From the NCBI GenBank assembly GCA_031400955.1, contig JANNQW010000003.1, positions 1-5,614 of the forward strand: a stretch of DNA of 5,614 nucleotides, read 5' to 3'. Of this stretch, positions 1 through 5,408 are shown in pieces. The DNA comes from VFKE01 sp031400955. GTDB taxonomy: Bacteria; Verrucomicrobiota; Verrucomicrobiia; Verrucomicrobiales; Verrucomicrobiaceae. Within the stretch, counting starts at the first letter, position 1, and each line of letters begins with the position of its first letter. Made by a program: the position numbers and the translations under genes. The notes beneath the pieces were generated by a model that did no database searches, was not told the origin of the DNA, and saw only the letters and a list, made by a program, of their open reading frames with translations.

Positions 1-59
1 GGCGCACAGCAGTTTCATTGTGGTGGTGGCGGATGTCCCATACGCCTTCTGGACAGAAG
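1..59. repeat. Left copy of a 59-bp direct repeat carrying a REP half-site
   Basis: Bases 1-59 are identical to bases 912-970, in the same orientation. The segment holds a minus-strand copy of the 24-base REP core (23-46; plus-strand form begins GGCGTATGGGACATCCGCC). A small hairpin follows at once: CCTTCT (45-50), loop GGAC, AGAAGG (55-60). The second copy is the right arm of a full inverted repeat. This one is cut by the window edge, so the matching left arm may lie just outside. It sits about 30 bases beyond the toxin stop codon, where a hairpin could also affect transcript ends, but there is no T-run. Confidence 0.85.
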
Positions 60-90
60 GATAATACCACGAGCAGTTGGATACCGGTAA

Positions 91-384
91 CTATCGGCGT
101 CTGATCCCCAAAGATGGATGCCTTCCGTGATGCCGGACAACAAGAATCCGGACTGTATCGCCTACAATGCGATAGAGAAAGTTATAGGGAAACCGTTTTA
201 GGTTCACCCGGCGGATGTCGCGCTCTCGAACCGGAAAAGATCCCGGCCTCGCCGCTGCTTCGTCGATGAAATGCCGTAATTCTGCATAAAACTCATCCGA
301 AAGTTCTGGAGTAGCTACCTGCTCGTAATACTCCATGATTTTATCGATGTCCGAGGAAACCTTCGGATGAAGGATAAGCTGCAT
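91..384 (-). CDS. RelE/ParE-family toxin of a type II toxin-antitoxin module
   Basis: A 97-residue basic protein with the layout of the RelE/ParE fold. Two N-terminal helices come first (about residues 8-45, with DIDKIMEYYEQ and DEFYAELRHFIDEAAARPGS). A beta-sheet core follows: RRVNLKRFPYNFLYRIV (58-74), then VRILVVRHHGRHP (78-90), and a basic tail. The pattern 'R-V-L-RFPY--YR' followed by 'I-V--H--R-P' is typical of this family. ParE members poison DNA gyrase and RelE members cut mRNA on the ribosome; the sequence alone does not show which applies here. The length is normal and nothing appears broken. The ATG shares one base with the antitoxin stop (TGATG on the minus strand), which suggests translational coupling. 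The partner antitoxin is expected to bind it and block activity. Confidence 0.87.
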   Translation of the reverse strand: MQLILHPKVSSDIDKIMEYYEQVATPELSDEFYAELRHFIDEAAARPGSFPVRERDIRRVNLKRFPYNFLYRIVGDTVRILVVRHHGRHPSLGIRRR

Positions 385-605
385 CAGCTACGGCGGCTTT
401 CGATCTGCTGATCAAGTTGCTCCAATGATATGCCAAATGACGCACTCGAATCAAAATCCGCGTCGCGACGCAAAGCCTCCGACATGCCCTCGTCCTCGTC
501 ATGAAGAACCGAGGGAAGCGAACCAAGTAGATGCGCTGCCAGGACGGCCCGATGGGTGTCAGGCAAACCTAGTGCGAGTTTTTCAACTTCGGCCATGGTA
601 GTCAT
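384..605 (-). CDS. Antitoxin, addiction-module component family
   Basis: A 73-residue acidic protein directly upstream of the RelE/ParE toxin in the same operon. It resembles the short 'putative addiction module component' antitoxins. An N-terminal helical segment reads VEKLALGLPDTHRAVLAAHL (7-26), followed by LLGSLPS (26-32), an acidic stretch HDEDEGMSEALRRDAD (35-50), and a C-terminal GISLEQLDQQIESRR (58-72) near the family's usual 'IS-EE---I--R' ending. It would neutralise the toxin by direct binding; the C-terminal part is the likely contact region, by analogy with the family. The operon is probably self-repressed, but no operator could be proven. A second in-frame ATG at 596 (MAEVEKL) is an equally plausible start, since neither ATG has a visible ribosome binding site. 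Confidence 0.83.
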   Translation of the reverse strand: MTTMAEVEKLALGLPDTHRAVLAAHLLGSLPSVLHDEDEGMSEALRRDADFDSSASFGISLEQLDQQIESRRS

Positions 606-611
606 GAGATA

Positions 612-639
612 ACTATATTGTGTGAAGTTTTGAAAGCAA
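612..639 (-). promoter_or_regulatory. Candidate promoter of the toxin-antitoxin operon
   Basis: Read on the minus strand, TATAGT (617 to 612) matches the -10 consensus at five of six bases. TTGCTT (639 to 634) is a weaker -35 match, with a 16-base spacer. Transcription would begin near base 605, on or next to the antitoxin ATG, giving a leaderless or nearly leaderless mRNA. No ribosome binding site is visible, which fits. This is motif matching only. Confidence 0.4.
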
Positions 640-644
640 GCGCT

Positions 645-670
645 CTGAGCCGCTTGGATATCAAGCTCAG
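645..670. repeat. Imperfect hairpin upstream of the antitoxin promoter
   Basis: CTGA (645-648) pairs with TCAG (667-670). After a three-base bulge, GCTTG (652-656) pairs with CAAGC (662-666) around the loop GATAT. It lies just upstream of the candidate -35 of the toxin-antitoxin promoter. It could be a regulator site or just the edge of the repeat cluster; nothing decides between these. Confidence 0.4.
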
Positions 671-687
671 TGACGCGTGGAGCCGTT

Positions 688-709
688 AGGGAGCGCGGAC
701 TTCAGTCCG
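688..709. repeat. First copy of a 22-bp hairpin repeat
   Basis: Bases 688-709 are identical to 992-1013 in the same orientation. The core is a hairpin, CGGAC (696-700), loop TTCA, GTCCG (705-709). The two copies bracket the rest of the hairpin and REPIN cluster. It looks like a dispersed intergenic element rather than part of a gene. Confidence 0.75.
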
Positions 710-723
710 TATCAGCAAAGGAG

Positions 724-743
724 GCGGGGCTTTTCAGCCCCGC
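724..743. repeat. Perfect GC-rich hairpin
   Basis: GCGGGGC (724-730), loop TTTTCA, GCCCCGC (737-743): a seven-base perfect stem. It directly abuts the 10-bp tandem repeats. No T-run follows on either strand, so it is not a standard intrinsic terminator. It resembles the neighbouring hairpins in size and spacing. Confidence 0.7.
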
Positions 744-790
744 TTCACACCGGTTCACACCGGTTCACACCGGTTCGCACCGGTTCGCAG
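741..790. repeat. Five tandem copies of a 10-bp repeat
   Basis: Units start at 741, 751, 761, 771 and 781, with consensus CGGTTCACAC. The first differs by one base (CGCTTCACAC), the second and third are exact, the fourth is CGGTTCGCAC and the fifth CGGTTCGCAG. The array merges with hairpins on both sides. Such short arrays typically vary in copy number between strains. The unit is not a multiple of three and there is no credible gene here, so a coding role is unlikely. Confidence 0.9.
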
Positions 791-805
791 CTTTGCCGCT
801 GCGAA
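784..805. repeat. Perfect 8-bp-stem hairpin
   Basis: TTCGCAGC (784-791), loop TTTGCC, GCTGCGAA (798-805). The left arm is the end of the last tandem-repeat unit, so array and hairpin are physically joined. No T-run follows. Confidence 0.7.
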
Positions 806-815
806 AGTCAGTATT

Positions 816-833
816 CATGCGGAGGGCCGCATG
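816..833. repeat. Perfect 7-bp-stem hairpin
   Basis: CATGCGG (816-822), loop AGGG, CCGCATG (827-833). It is the last of the small hairpins before the REPIN-like inverted repeat, ten bases after the preceding one. Confidence 0.7.
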
Positions 834-853
834 AGCCACTTTTATCCACTGAC

Positions 854-964
854 TCCAGGGCGTATGGGACATCCGCCACCACTCACATCAGTCATTTACT
901 TTCCCGGGGTCGGCGCACAGCAGTTTCATTGTGGTGGTGGCGGATGTCCCATACGCCTTCTGGA
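854..964. mobile_element. REPIN-like element: two inverted REP copies around a 51-base loop
   Basis: The arms at 859-882 and 934-957 are perfect 24-base inverted copies (plus-strand arm begins GGCGTATGGGACATCCGCC). Outside them TCCAG (854-858) pairs with CTGGA (960-964) after a two-base bulge, giving a stem of about 29 pairs. The loop is 883-933. Two inverted REP units with a short spacer is the REPIN architecture known from RAYT-bearing bacteria, where REPINs are non-autonomous elements mobilised by the RAYT transposase. The same 24 bases occur exactly at the start of the RAYT gene at 5385-5408, supporting a cognate relationship. No transposase or target-site duplication is seen at the element itself. 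Confidence 0.7.
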
Positions 965-970
965 CAGAAG
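912..970. repeat. Right copy of the 59-bp direct repeat
   Basis: Identical to bases 1-59. It includes the right REP arm of the REPIN (934-957), the sequence inward of it, and a terminal hairpin CTTCT (957-961), GGAC, AGAAG (966-970). The two copies are offset by 911 bases and enclose the toxin-antitoxin operon and the small-hairpin cluster. Similarity ends soon after base 970. Confidence 0.9.
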
Positions 971-991
971 AATAACAATCGCCTACCCGGA

Positions 992-1013
992 AGGGAGCGC
1001 GGACTTCAGTCCG
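992..1013. repeat. Second copy of the 22-bp hairpin repeat
   Basis: Identical to 688-709. Here the stem is six pairs, GCGGAC (999-1004), loop TTCA, GTCCGC (1009-1014). It ends about 45 bases downstream of the pyc stop codon and directly abuts another hairpin. Confidence 0.75.
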
Positions 1014-1028
1014 CAGCATTCCTGCTGC
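1013..1028 (-). terminator. Hairpin downstream of pyc, possible transcript end
   Basis: GCAGCA (1013-1018), loop TTCC, TGCTGC (1023-1028), lying 30 bases past the pyc stop codon in the direction of pyc transcription. The 999-1014 hairpin follows immediately. Neither is followed by a T-run, so this is at best a weak or Rho-assisted end or an mRNA-stabilising structure. It may simply be part of the repeat cluster. Confidence 0.3.
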
Positions 1029-1057
1029 AATAGCGCCAGCAGCGAGCTGACAATTGG

Positions 1058-4000
1058 TCACTTCGTCAGCCGAATGAGCAAATCCTTGCTGGCCACACTT
1101 TCACTTATCTTCGCGGCGACTTCGGCAACTGTGCCGTCGCAGGGGGCGGTGACGCTGGCAAACATCTTCATGGCCTCGAGCACCAGGAGGTTGTCGCCTT
1201 CCTTGACCTTGTGGCCGACACTCACCGCGATACTGGCCACCATGCCTGGCATCGGCGCCCCGACTTGAAGCGGATCCGCGGGGTCGGCTTTGGCCCGGTG
1301 CTTGACGTCTTTCGTCAGTGATTTGTCCGCGACGGTGGTGTGGCGCGGATAACCGTTAAGTTCGAAGACCGCAGTGCGCATGCCGTCCTTGTCGGGTTCG
1401 GTGAGATTGAGGCGGCGGACGAAGACGGTCTTGCCCGCTTCGAGATCGATGCTGATCTCCTCCTTGTCGTGCAGGCCATAGTAATAAGCCGGAGTGGGCA
1501 GCACGCTGACATCGCTGTGCGCCTGACGGAAGGCAGCAAATTTCACGAAGACATCGGGATACATCAGATAGCTCCAGACGTCGTCATCGGTCGGCTTGCG
1601 CTTGAGTTTGCCTTCCAGTTCTTTGCGCACGTCGTCGAGCTTGACGGGTTTGGCGACTTCACCGGGACGCTTGGTGATGGGCTTGCGTTTGCCGAGCACC
1701 ACGCTGGCGACTGCGTTCCATTTCTTCCAGGAGTCCTTGGCCTTCGCCTTGTCGAGTCCGTAGAACGGCTGGCCGAGACCACCGGCGAGCATGTCGATGA
1801 CGCTCTCGGGGAAGCCTTCGTTGGCGGTGAGGTTAAGCACGTCGGCGGCCTTGATGCCGCGCGTGACGAGGAACATGGTCATGTCGCCAACGACCTTGCT
1901 TGACGGTGTGACTTTGACGATGTCGCCCAGAAGCGCGTTCACTTCGGCGTAGGCGTGTGCAATCTCCGGCCAGCGGTTGCCGATGCCCATGCTTTCGGCC
2001 TGCTCCTTGAGATTGGTATATTGTCCGCCGGGCATTTCGTGGAGATAAACTTCCGCAGTGCCGTAGGGTTCGCTGGTGTCGAAAGGTTTGTAGAACTGAC
2101 GCACAGCAGCCCAGTAATCGCTGAACTCCTGCAGAGCTGCAGCGTCGAGATTGGTGTCGCGCGGCGTGTTCTGCAAGGCGGCGACAATGCTGTTGAGATT
2201 CGGTTGCGAGGTGCTGCCGCTCATGCTGGAGATGGCGGCGTCCGCGACATCTACGCCAGCTTCCGCAGCTTGGAGAATGCTGGCGGCATTGAGTCCGCTG
2301 GTGTCGTGCGTATGGAAGTGGATCGGAATATCAAGTTCCTCCTTGAGCGCCTTCACCAGCTTGCGCGCGGCGAAGGGACGGCAGAGACCGGCCATGTCCT
2401 TGATGCAAAGCATGTGCGCGCCCATCTTCTGCAGCTCTTTCGCGAGACGGACGTAGTAGCTCAGGGAATATTTATCGCGCTTCTCATCGAGGATGTCGCC
2501 GGTGTAGCAGATGGTGCCTTCGCAGATGGAGTCGGTTTCCTCGCGCACGGCATCCATCGCGGGAGTGAGATTTGGCAGGTAGTTGAGCGAGTCGAAGATG
2601 CGGAAAATATCCATGCCGTTCTGCGCGGCGTGTTTGATGAATCCTTTGACGACGTTGTCCGGGTAGTTCGAGTAGCCGACCGCGTTAGAGCCGCGGAAGA
2701 GCATCTGGAAAAGAATGTTCGGCACGCGCAGGCGCAACTGACGGAGACGCTCCCAAGGGCATTCGCGTAGGAAGCGCATGGTGGTGTCGAAGGTCGCGCC
2801 GCCCCACATCTCGAGTGAAAATAAGTTCGGTGTGCGGTGGGCGACGGAATCAGCCACGGCCAGCATGTCAAAAGTGCGGACGCGGGTGGCCAGCAGCGAC
2901 TGATGGGCATCGCGGAAGGTGGTGTCCGTGAGTAGGAGGCGTTTTTGCTTGGCAACCCACTCGCGACAGAATTTGTCAGGACCCATTTCGGTGAGCAGTT
3001 GCTTCGTTCCCGCGGGTGGAACCATGCGACGATCCCATTTGGGAGAGGGTGGTGCCGGGTAGGGTTTCGGCGACTTGTGCCCCTTGGCATGAGGATTGCC
3101 GTTGACGATGGTATCCGCGAGATAGGTCAGCAGCTTCGTCGCGCGATCCTGGCGCGCAGTGAACTTGAGAAGTTCGGGATTATTGTCGATGAAACGCGTT
3201 GTCGCGAGGCCTTTGCGGAAGTCCTCGTGGTGGAGAACATTGAGCAGGAAAGGGATGTTGGTCTTCACTCCGCGAATGCGAAACTCGCGCAGGCAGCGAT
3301 CCATGCGGTCGAGGGCCTGATGATAGGTGTGAGCGAAAACAGTGACCTTCACCAGCATCGAATCATAATAGGGCGTGATGACCGCGTTGGTGGTGCCGAG
3401 TGCACCGTCGAGCCGCACGCCGAAGCCGCCAGCACTGCGGTAGGTGAGGATTTTACCGAAATCGGGAGTGAAACCATTTTCCGGATCTTCCGTGGTGATG
3501 CGGCACTGCACGGCGAAGCCCGACTTCTCGACCTTGTTCTGCTGCGGCAGTGCCAGCGGTTCCTCATGCAGTTTGTGACCTTGCGCGATGAGAATCTGGC
3601 TGCGCACGATGTCGATGCAGGTGATCTCTTCGGTGACCGTGTGCTCCACCTGGATGCGGGGGTTCATCTCGATGAAAAACCATTCGCCGGAATCGACATC
3701 GACGAGAAATTCCACGGTGCCGGCGTGAGTGTATTTGACTTCTCGAGCAATCTTGAGTGCAGCTTCGCACAGGCTGTCGATGATCTTTTGGTCGACGCCG
3801 TAACTGGGTGCCTGCTCGATCACTTTCTGGTGGCGGCGTTGCACCGAGCAGTCGCGCTCGTGCAGGTGAAGGACACTGCCGTGTTTGTCGCCCAGGATTT
3901 GCACCTCAATGTGTTTGGCCTTGCCGACAAATTTTTCCAGGAAGACCGCGCCGTTGCCAAACGCGCGGAGCGCCTCGGTCTGTGCCTCATCGAGCAGTTT

Positions 4001-4573
4001 CTCCAGATCTTTGGCGTCGCGCACGACTCTCATGCCGCGACCGCCGCCGCCGAAGGCCGCTTTGATGATGAGCGGGAAGCCGATTTTTTTAGCGACGGCG
4101 AGCGCTTCTTTGCGGTCGCTCACGGGCTCGTCTGTGCCTTCGAGAATCGGCACGCGGAGTTTGCGCGCCACTTCGCGCGCGGCGGTCTTGTCGCCCATCA
4201 TATTGAGAATCCGCGAATCCGGTCCGATGAAGATGATGTCGGCGTCGGCGCAAGCCTTGGCGAAGTGCGGATTCTCCGAGAGGAAACCGTAGCCGGGATG
4301 GATGGCGTCCACGCCTTTTTCCTTGGCGAGCTGGACGATGCCTTCGATGTCGAGATAGGCGCCGACCGGACCCTTCTCCTTGTTGAGTTCGTAGGCTTCG
4401 TCGGCCTTGAAGCGGTGTGGACAGAAGCGGTCCTCCTGCGCATAGATGGCGACGGTGCGGATTCCGAGTTCCGTTGCGGCGCGCATCACTCGGATGGCGA
4501 TTTCGCTCCGGTTGGCGACCAGCAGTTTTTTGATCGGCCGGATGGAGTGGGAGATAGTTTTGGCAACGGTCAT
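1058..4573 (-). CDS. pyc: Pyruvate carboxylase, single-chain three-domain form
   Basis: An 1171-residue biotin enzyme that makes oxaloacetate from pyruvate, bicarbonate and ATP in the cytoplasm, refilling the TCA cycle and feeding gluconeogenesis. The biotin carboxylase part (about 14-470) has IHPGYGFLSEN (91-101), the ATP-grasp glycine loop GGGGRGM (175-181), ERDCSVQRRHQK (239-250) and EMNPRIQVEH (302-311). The carboxyltransferase part (about 545-1000) has DTTFRDAHQS (550-559), with probable metal ligands D555, K725 (in IKDMAGL; the lysine carbamylated in the family), H754 and H756. R554, Q558 and R627 are the expected pyruvate contacts and T889 the catalytic threonine, by alignment to known pyruvate carboxylases. 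The biotin carrier domain (about 1100-1171) has AMKM with biotinyl K1136. Full family length, no break seen. The ATG at 4573 gives the usual short lead before KKLLVANRSEIAIR. The frame stays open to an ATG at 4720, but those 49 residues look non-homologous and would overlap upp. No clear ribosome binding site. Acetyl-CoA control is typical of the family but not provable here. Confidence 0.96.
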   Translation of the reverse strand: MTVAKTISHSIRPIKKLLVANRSEIAIRVMRAATELGIRTVAIYAQEDRFCPHRFKADEAYELNKEKGPVGAYLDIEGIVQLAKEKGVDAIHPGYGFLSENPHFAKACADADIIFIGPDSRILNMMGDKTAAREVARKLRVPILEGTDEPVSDRKEALAVAKKIGFPLIIKAAFGGGGRGMRVVRDAKDLEKLLDEAQTEALRAFGNGAVFLEKFVGKAKHIEVQILGDKHGSVLHLHERDCSVQRRHQKVIEQAPSYGVDQKIIDSLCEAALKIAREVKYTHAGTVEFLVDVDSGEWFFIEMNPRIQVEHTVTEEITCIDIVRSQILIAQGHKLHEEPLALPQQNKVEKSGFAVQCRITTEDPENGFTPDFGKILTYRSAGGFGVRLDGALGTTNAVITPYYDSMLVKVTVFAHTYHQALDRMDRCLREFRIRGVKTNIPFLLNVLHHEDFRKGLATTRFIDNNPELLKFTARQDRATKLLTYLADTIVNGNPHAKGHKSPKPYPAPPSPKWDRRMVPPAGTKQLLTEMGPDKFCREWVAKQKRLLLTDTTFRDAHQSLLATRVRTFDMLAVADSVAHRTPNLFSLEMWGGATFDTTMRFLRECPWERLRQLRLRVPNILFQMLFRGSNAVGYSNYPDNVVKGFIKHAAQNGMDIFRIFDSLNYLPNLTPAMDAVREETDSICEGTICYTGDILDEKRDKYSLSYYVRLAKELQKMGAHMLCIKDMAGLCRPFAARKLVKALKEELDIPIHFHTHDTSGLNAASILQAAEAGVDVADAAISSMSGSTSQPNLNSIVAALQNTPRDTNLDAAALQEFSDYWAAVRQFYKPFDTSEPYGTAEVYLHEMPGGQYTNLKEQAESMGIGNRWPEIAHAYAEVNALLGDIVKVTPSSKVVGDMTMFLVTRGIKAADVLNLTANEGFPESVIDMLAGGLGQPFYGLDKAKAKDSWKKWNAVASVVLGKRKPITKRPGEVAKPVKLDDVRKELEGKLKRKPTDDDVWSYLMYPDVFVKFAAFRQAHSDVSVLPTPAYYYGLHDKEEISIDLEAGKTVFVRRLNLTEPDKDGMRTAVFELNGYPRHTTVADKSLTKDVKHRAKADPADPLQVGAPMPGMVASIAVSVGHKVKEGDNLLVLEAMKMFASVTAPCDGTVAEVAAKISESVASKDLLIRLTK

Positions 4574-4692
4574 GATTGGAATTGCGACTGACGCAGGCGC
4601 GAAGGTGCGCGGACGACGACGCTTTGCAAGCAATTCGGGTGCCAGTATTGATCCACGTTTGCGCGACGGGGATTGTCGTATCATGGTGGGCC
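4574..4692. promoter_or_regulatory. Divergent pyc-upp intergenic region
   Basis: These 119 bases separate the start codons of the divergently transcribed pyc and upp, so promoters for both are expected here. For upp, the best pair seen is TTGCAA (4624-4629) and TATTGA (4646-4651) with a 16-base spacer, a weak match to consensus. GGTGGG (4685-4690), just before the upp ATG, may act as a poor ribosome binding site. No convincing pyc promoter, riboswitch or operator was found. Confidence 0.35.
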
Positions 4693-5310
4693 ATGCCGCT
4701 GCACGTCTTGTCTCATCCACTGGCCCACTCGGTGCTCACGGAACTGCGCGATGAGCGCACTCCGCCACGACGTTTTCGCCGGCTCTGCAACGAGATCACT
4801 GCATTCCTTGTTATCGAAGCCACCCGAACGCTTCCGACGAGGCCGCGCACTGTGCGCACCCCGATTCAGAATTGTGTTGGCGTGGAGATTGCCGCGCCGA
4901 CTTTGGTGGTTCCTGTGTTGCGTGCCGGTCTGGGCATGGTGGAGCCGGTGTTGGATATGCTGCCGGACGCGCAGGTCGCGCACGTTGGCATCCAGCGCGA
5001 TGAGAAAAGCGCCCAGCCGAAGTCTTATTACTCAAAAATTCCCCCGCTAGGCGATCAGCGTATTTTCATCGTGGATCCCATGCTCGCCACCGGCGGCACG
5101 CTGGCGCACGCGGTGCAGTCTTTGAAAGATCGCGGTGGCAAGCATTTTACCGTGCTGGTCATTGTTGCCGCGCCCGAGGGAGTGAAGTTCATGGAGGAGC
5201 ATCATCCCGACGTCACTATTTTTACCGCCGCACTTGATGAGCGGCTTAACGATCAAAAATACATCGTGCCCGGGCTGGGGGATTTTGGGGATCGGTTGAT
5301 GGGGACTTGA
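4693..5310 (+). CDS. upp: Uracil phosphoribosyltransferase
   Basis: A 205-residue cytoplasmic enzyme that joins uracil to PRPP to give UMP and pyrophosphate, in pyrimidine salvage. Diagnostic motifs are in order: the N-terminal HPLAHSVLTELRDERTPPRRFR (8-29), VVPVLRAGLGM (72-82), the PRPP-binding loop VDPMLATGGT (127-136), VLVIVAAPEG (154-163), and the C-terminal uracil-binding YIVPGLGDFGDRLMGT (190-205). Length matches the family (about 208) and nothing is missing. The ATG at 4693 was chosen because it puts HPL at the usual distance from the start; the frame is open further upstream to 4576 but that extension is unlike the family. It is transcribed away from pyc. No uracil permease or pyrR leader accompanies it, so it looks like a stand-alone salvage gene. 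Confidence 0.95.
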   Translation: MPLHVLSHPLAHSVLTELRDERTPPRRFRRLCNEITAFLVIEATRTLPTRPRTVRTPIQNCVGVEIAAPTLVVPVLRAGLGMVEPVLDMLPDAQVAHVGIQRDEKSAQPKSYYSKIPPLGDQRIFIVDPMLATGGTLAHAVQSLKDRGGKHFTVLVIVAAPEGVKFMEEHHPDVTIFTAALDERLNDQKYIVPGLGDFGDRLMGT

Positions 5311-5314
5311 GATA

Positions 5315-5337
5315 GTGGTCGCGGGTGTCCCACACGC
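5315..5337 (-). repeat. Degenerate REP copy between upp and the RAYT gene
   Basis: GTGGTCGCGGGTGTCCCACA continuing to base 5337 matches the minus-strand REP core at 20 of 23 positions. It is inverted relative to the exact REP copy at 5385-5408, 47 bases away. It also folds alone: TCGC (5319-5322) with GCGA (5336-5339) and GTGT (5325-5328) with ACAC (5332-5335). Being four bases past the upp stop, it could help end that transcript, though no T-run follows. Confidence 0.55.
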
Positions 5338-5384
5338 GAAATCAGAATTATATTGCAGGCAAAGCCTGGGTAAATAGTTTCCAT

Positions 5385-5408
5385 GGCGTATGGGACATCC
5401 GCCACCAC
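5385..5408 (+). repeat. Exact REP copy overlapping the RAYT start codon
   Basis: All 24 bases are identical to the left arm of the REPIN (859-882) and complementary to 934-957 and 23-46. Similarity continues slightly outward: TCCA precedes in both plus-strand copies with one mismatch, and a TGAA-CTGC-like stretch follows. The RAYT ATG at 5390 lies inside it, so it doubles as the translation start region and the first six codons of the transposase gene. Confidence 0.85.

Noticed and set aside
741..790. CRISPR array
   Set aside because: The 10-bp units are directly adjacent with no spacers, far shorter than CRISPR repeats, and no cas gene is present.
903..908. CCCGGG palindrome in the REPIN loop
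   Set aside because: A six-base palindrome is expected by chance in GC-rich DNA and has no supporting context.
1..970. Composite transposon carrying the toxin-antitoxin genes
   Set aside because: The end repeats are direct, carry no transposase and show no target duplication. A REP/REPIN explanation fits better, though cassette-like loss remains possible.
677..1033. Open frame of 118 codons on the plus strand across the hairpin cluster
   Set aside because: Its translation is made of repeat and hairpin DNA, has no recognisable domain, and crosses the tandem array and REPIN. Treated as chance.
831..1268. Open frame of 145 codons on the plus strand
   Set aside because: It begins in a hairpin, passes through the REPIN and runs antisense into the 3' end of pyc. 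No protein-family signal.
1955..2770. 271-codon open frame antisense to pyc
   Set aside because: Same reasoning: it is the mirror of the carboxyltransferase domain and has no motif of its own.
2945..4591. 548-codon open frame antisense to pyc
   Set aside because: Long antisense frames are common opposite GC-rich genes. The pyc strand has full catalytic motifs, while this frame shows no family resemblance.
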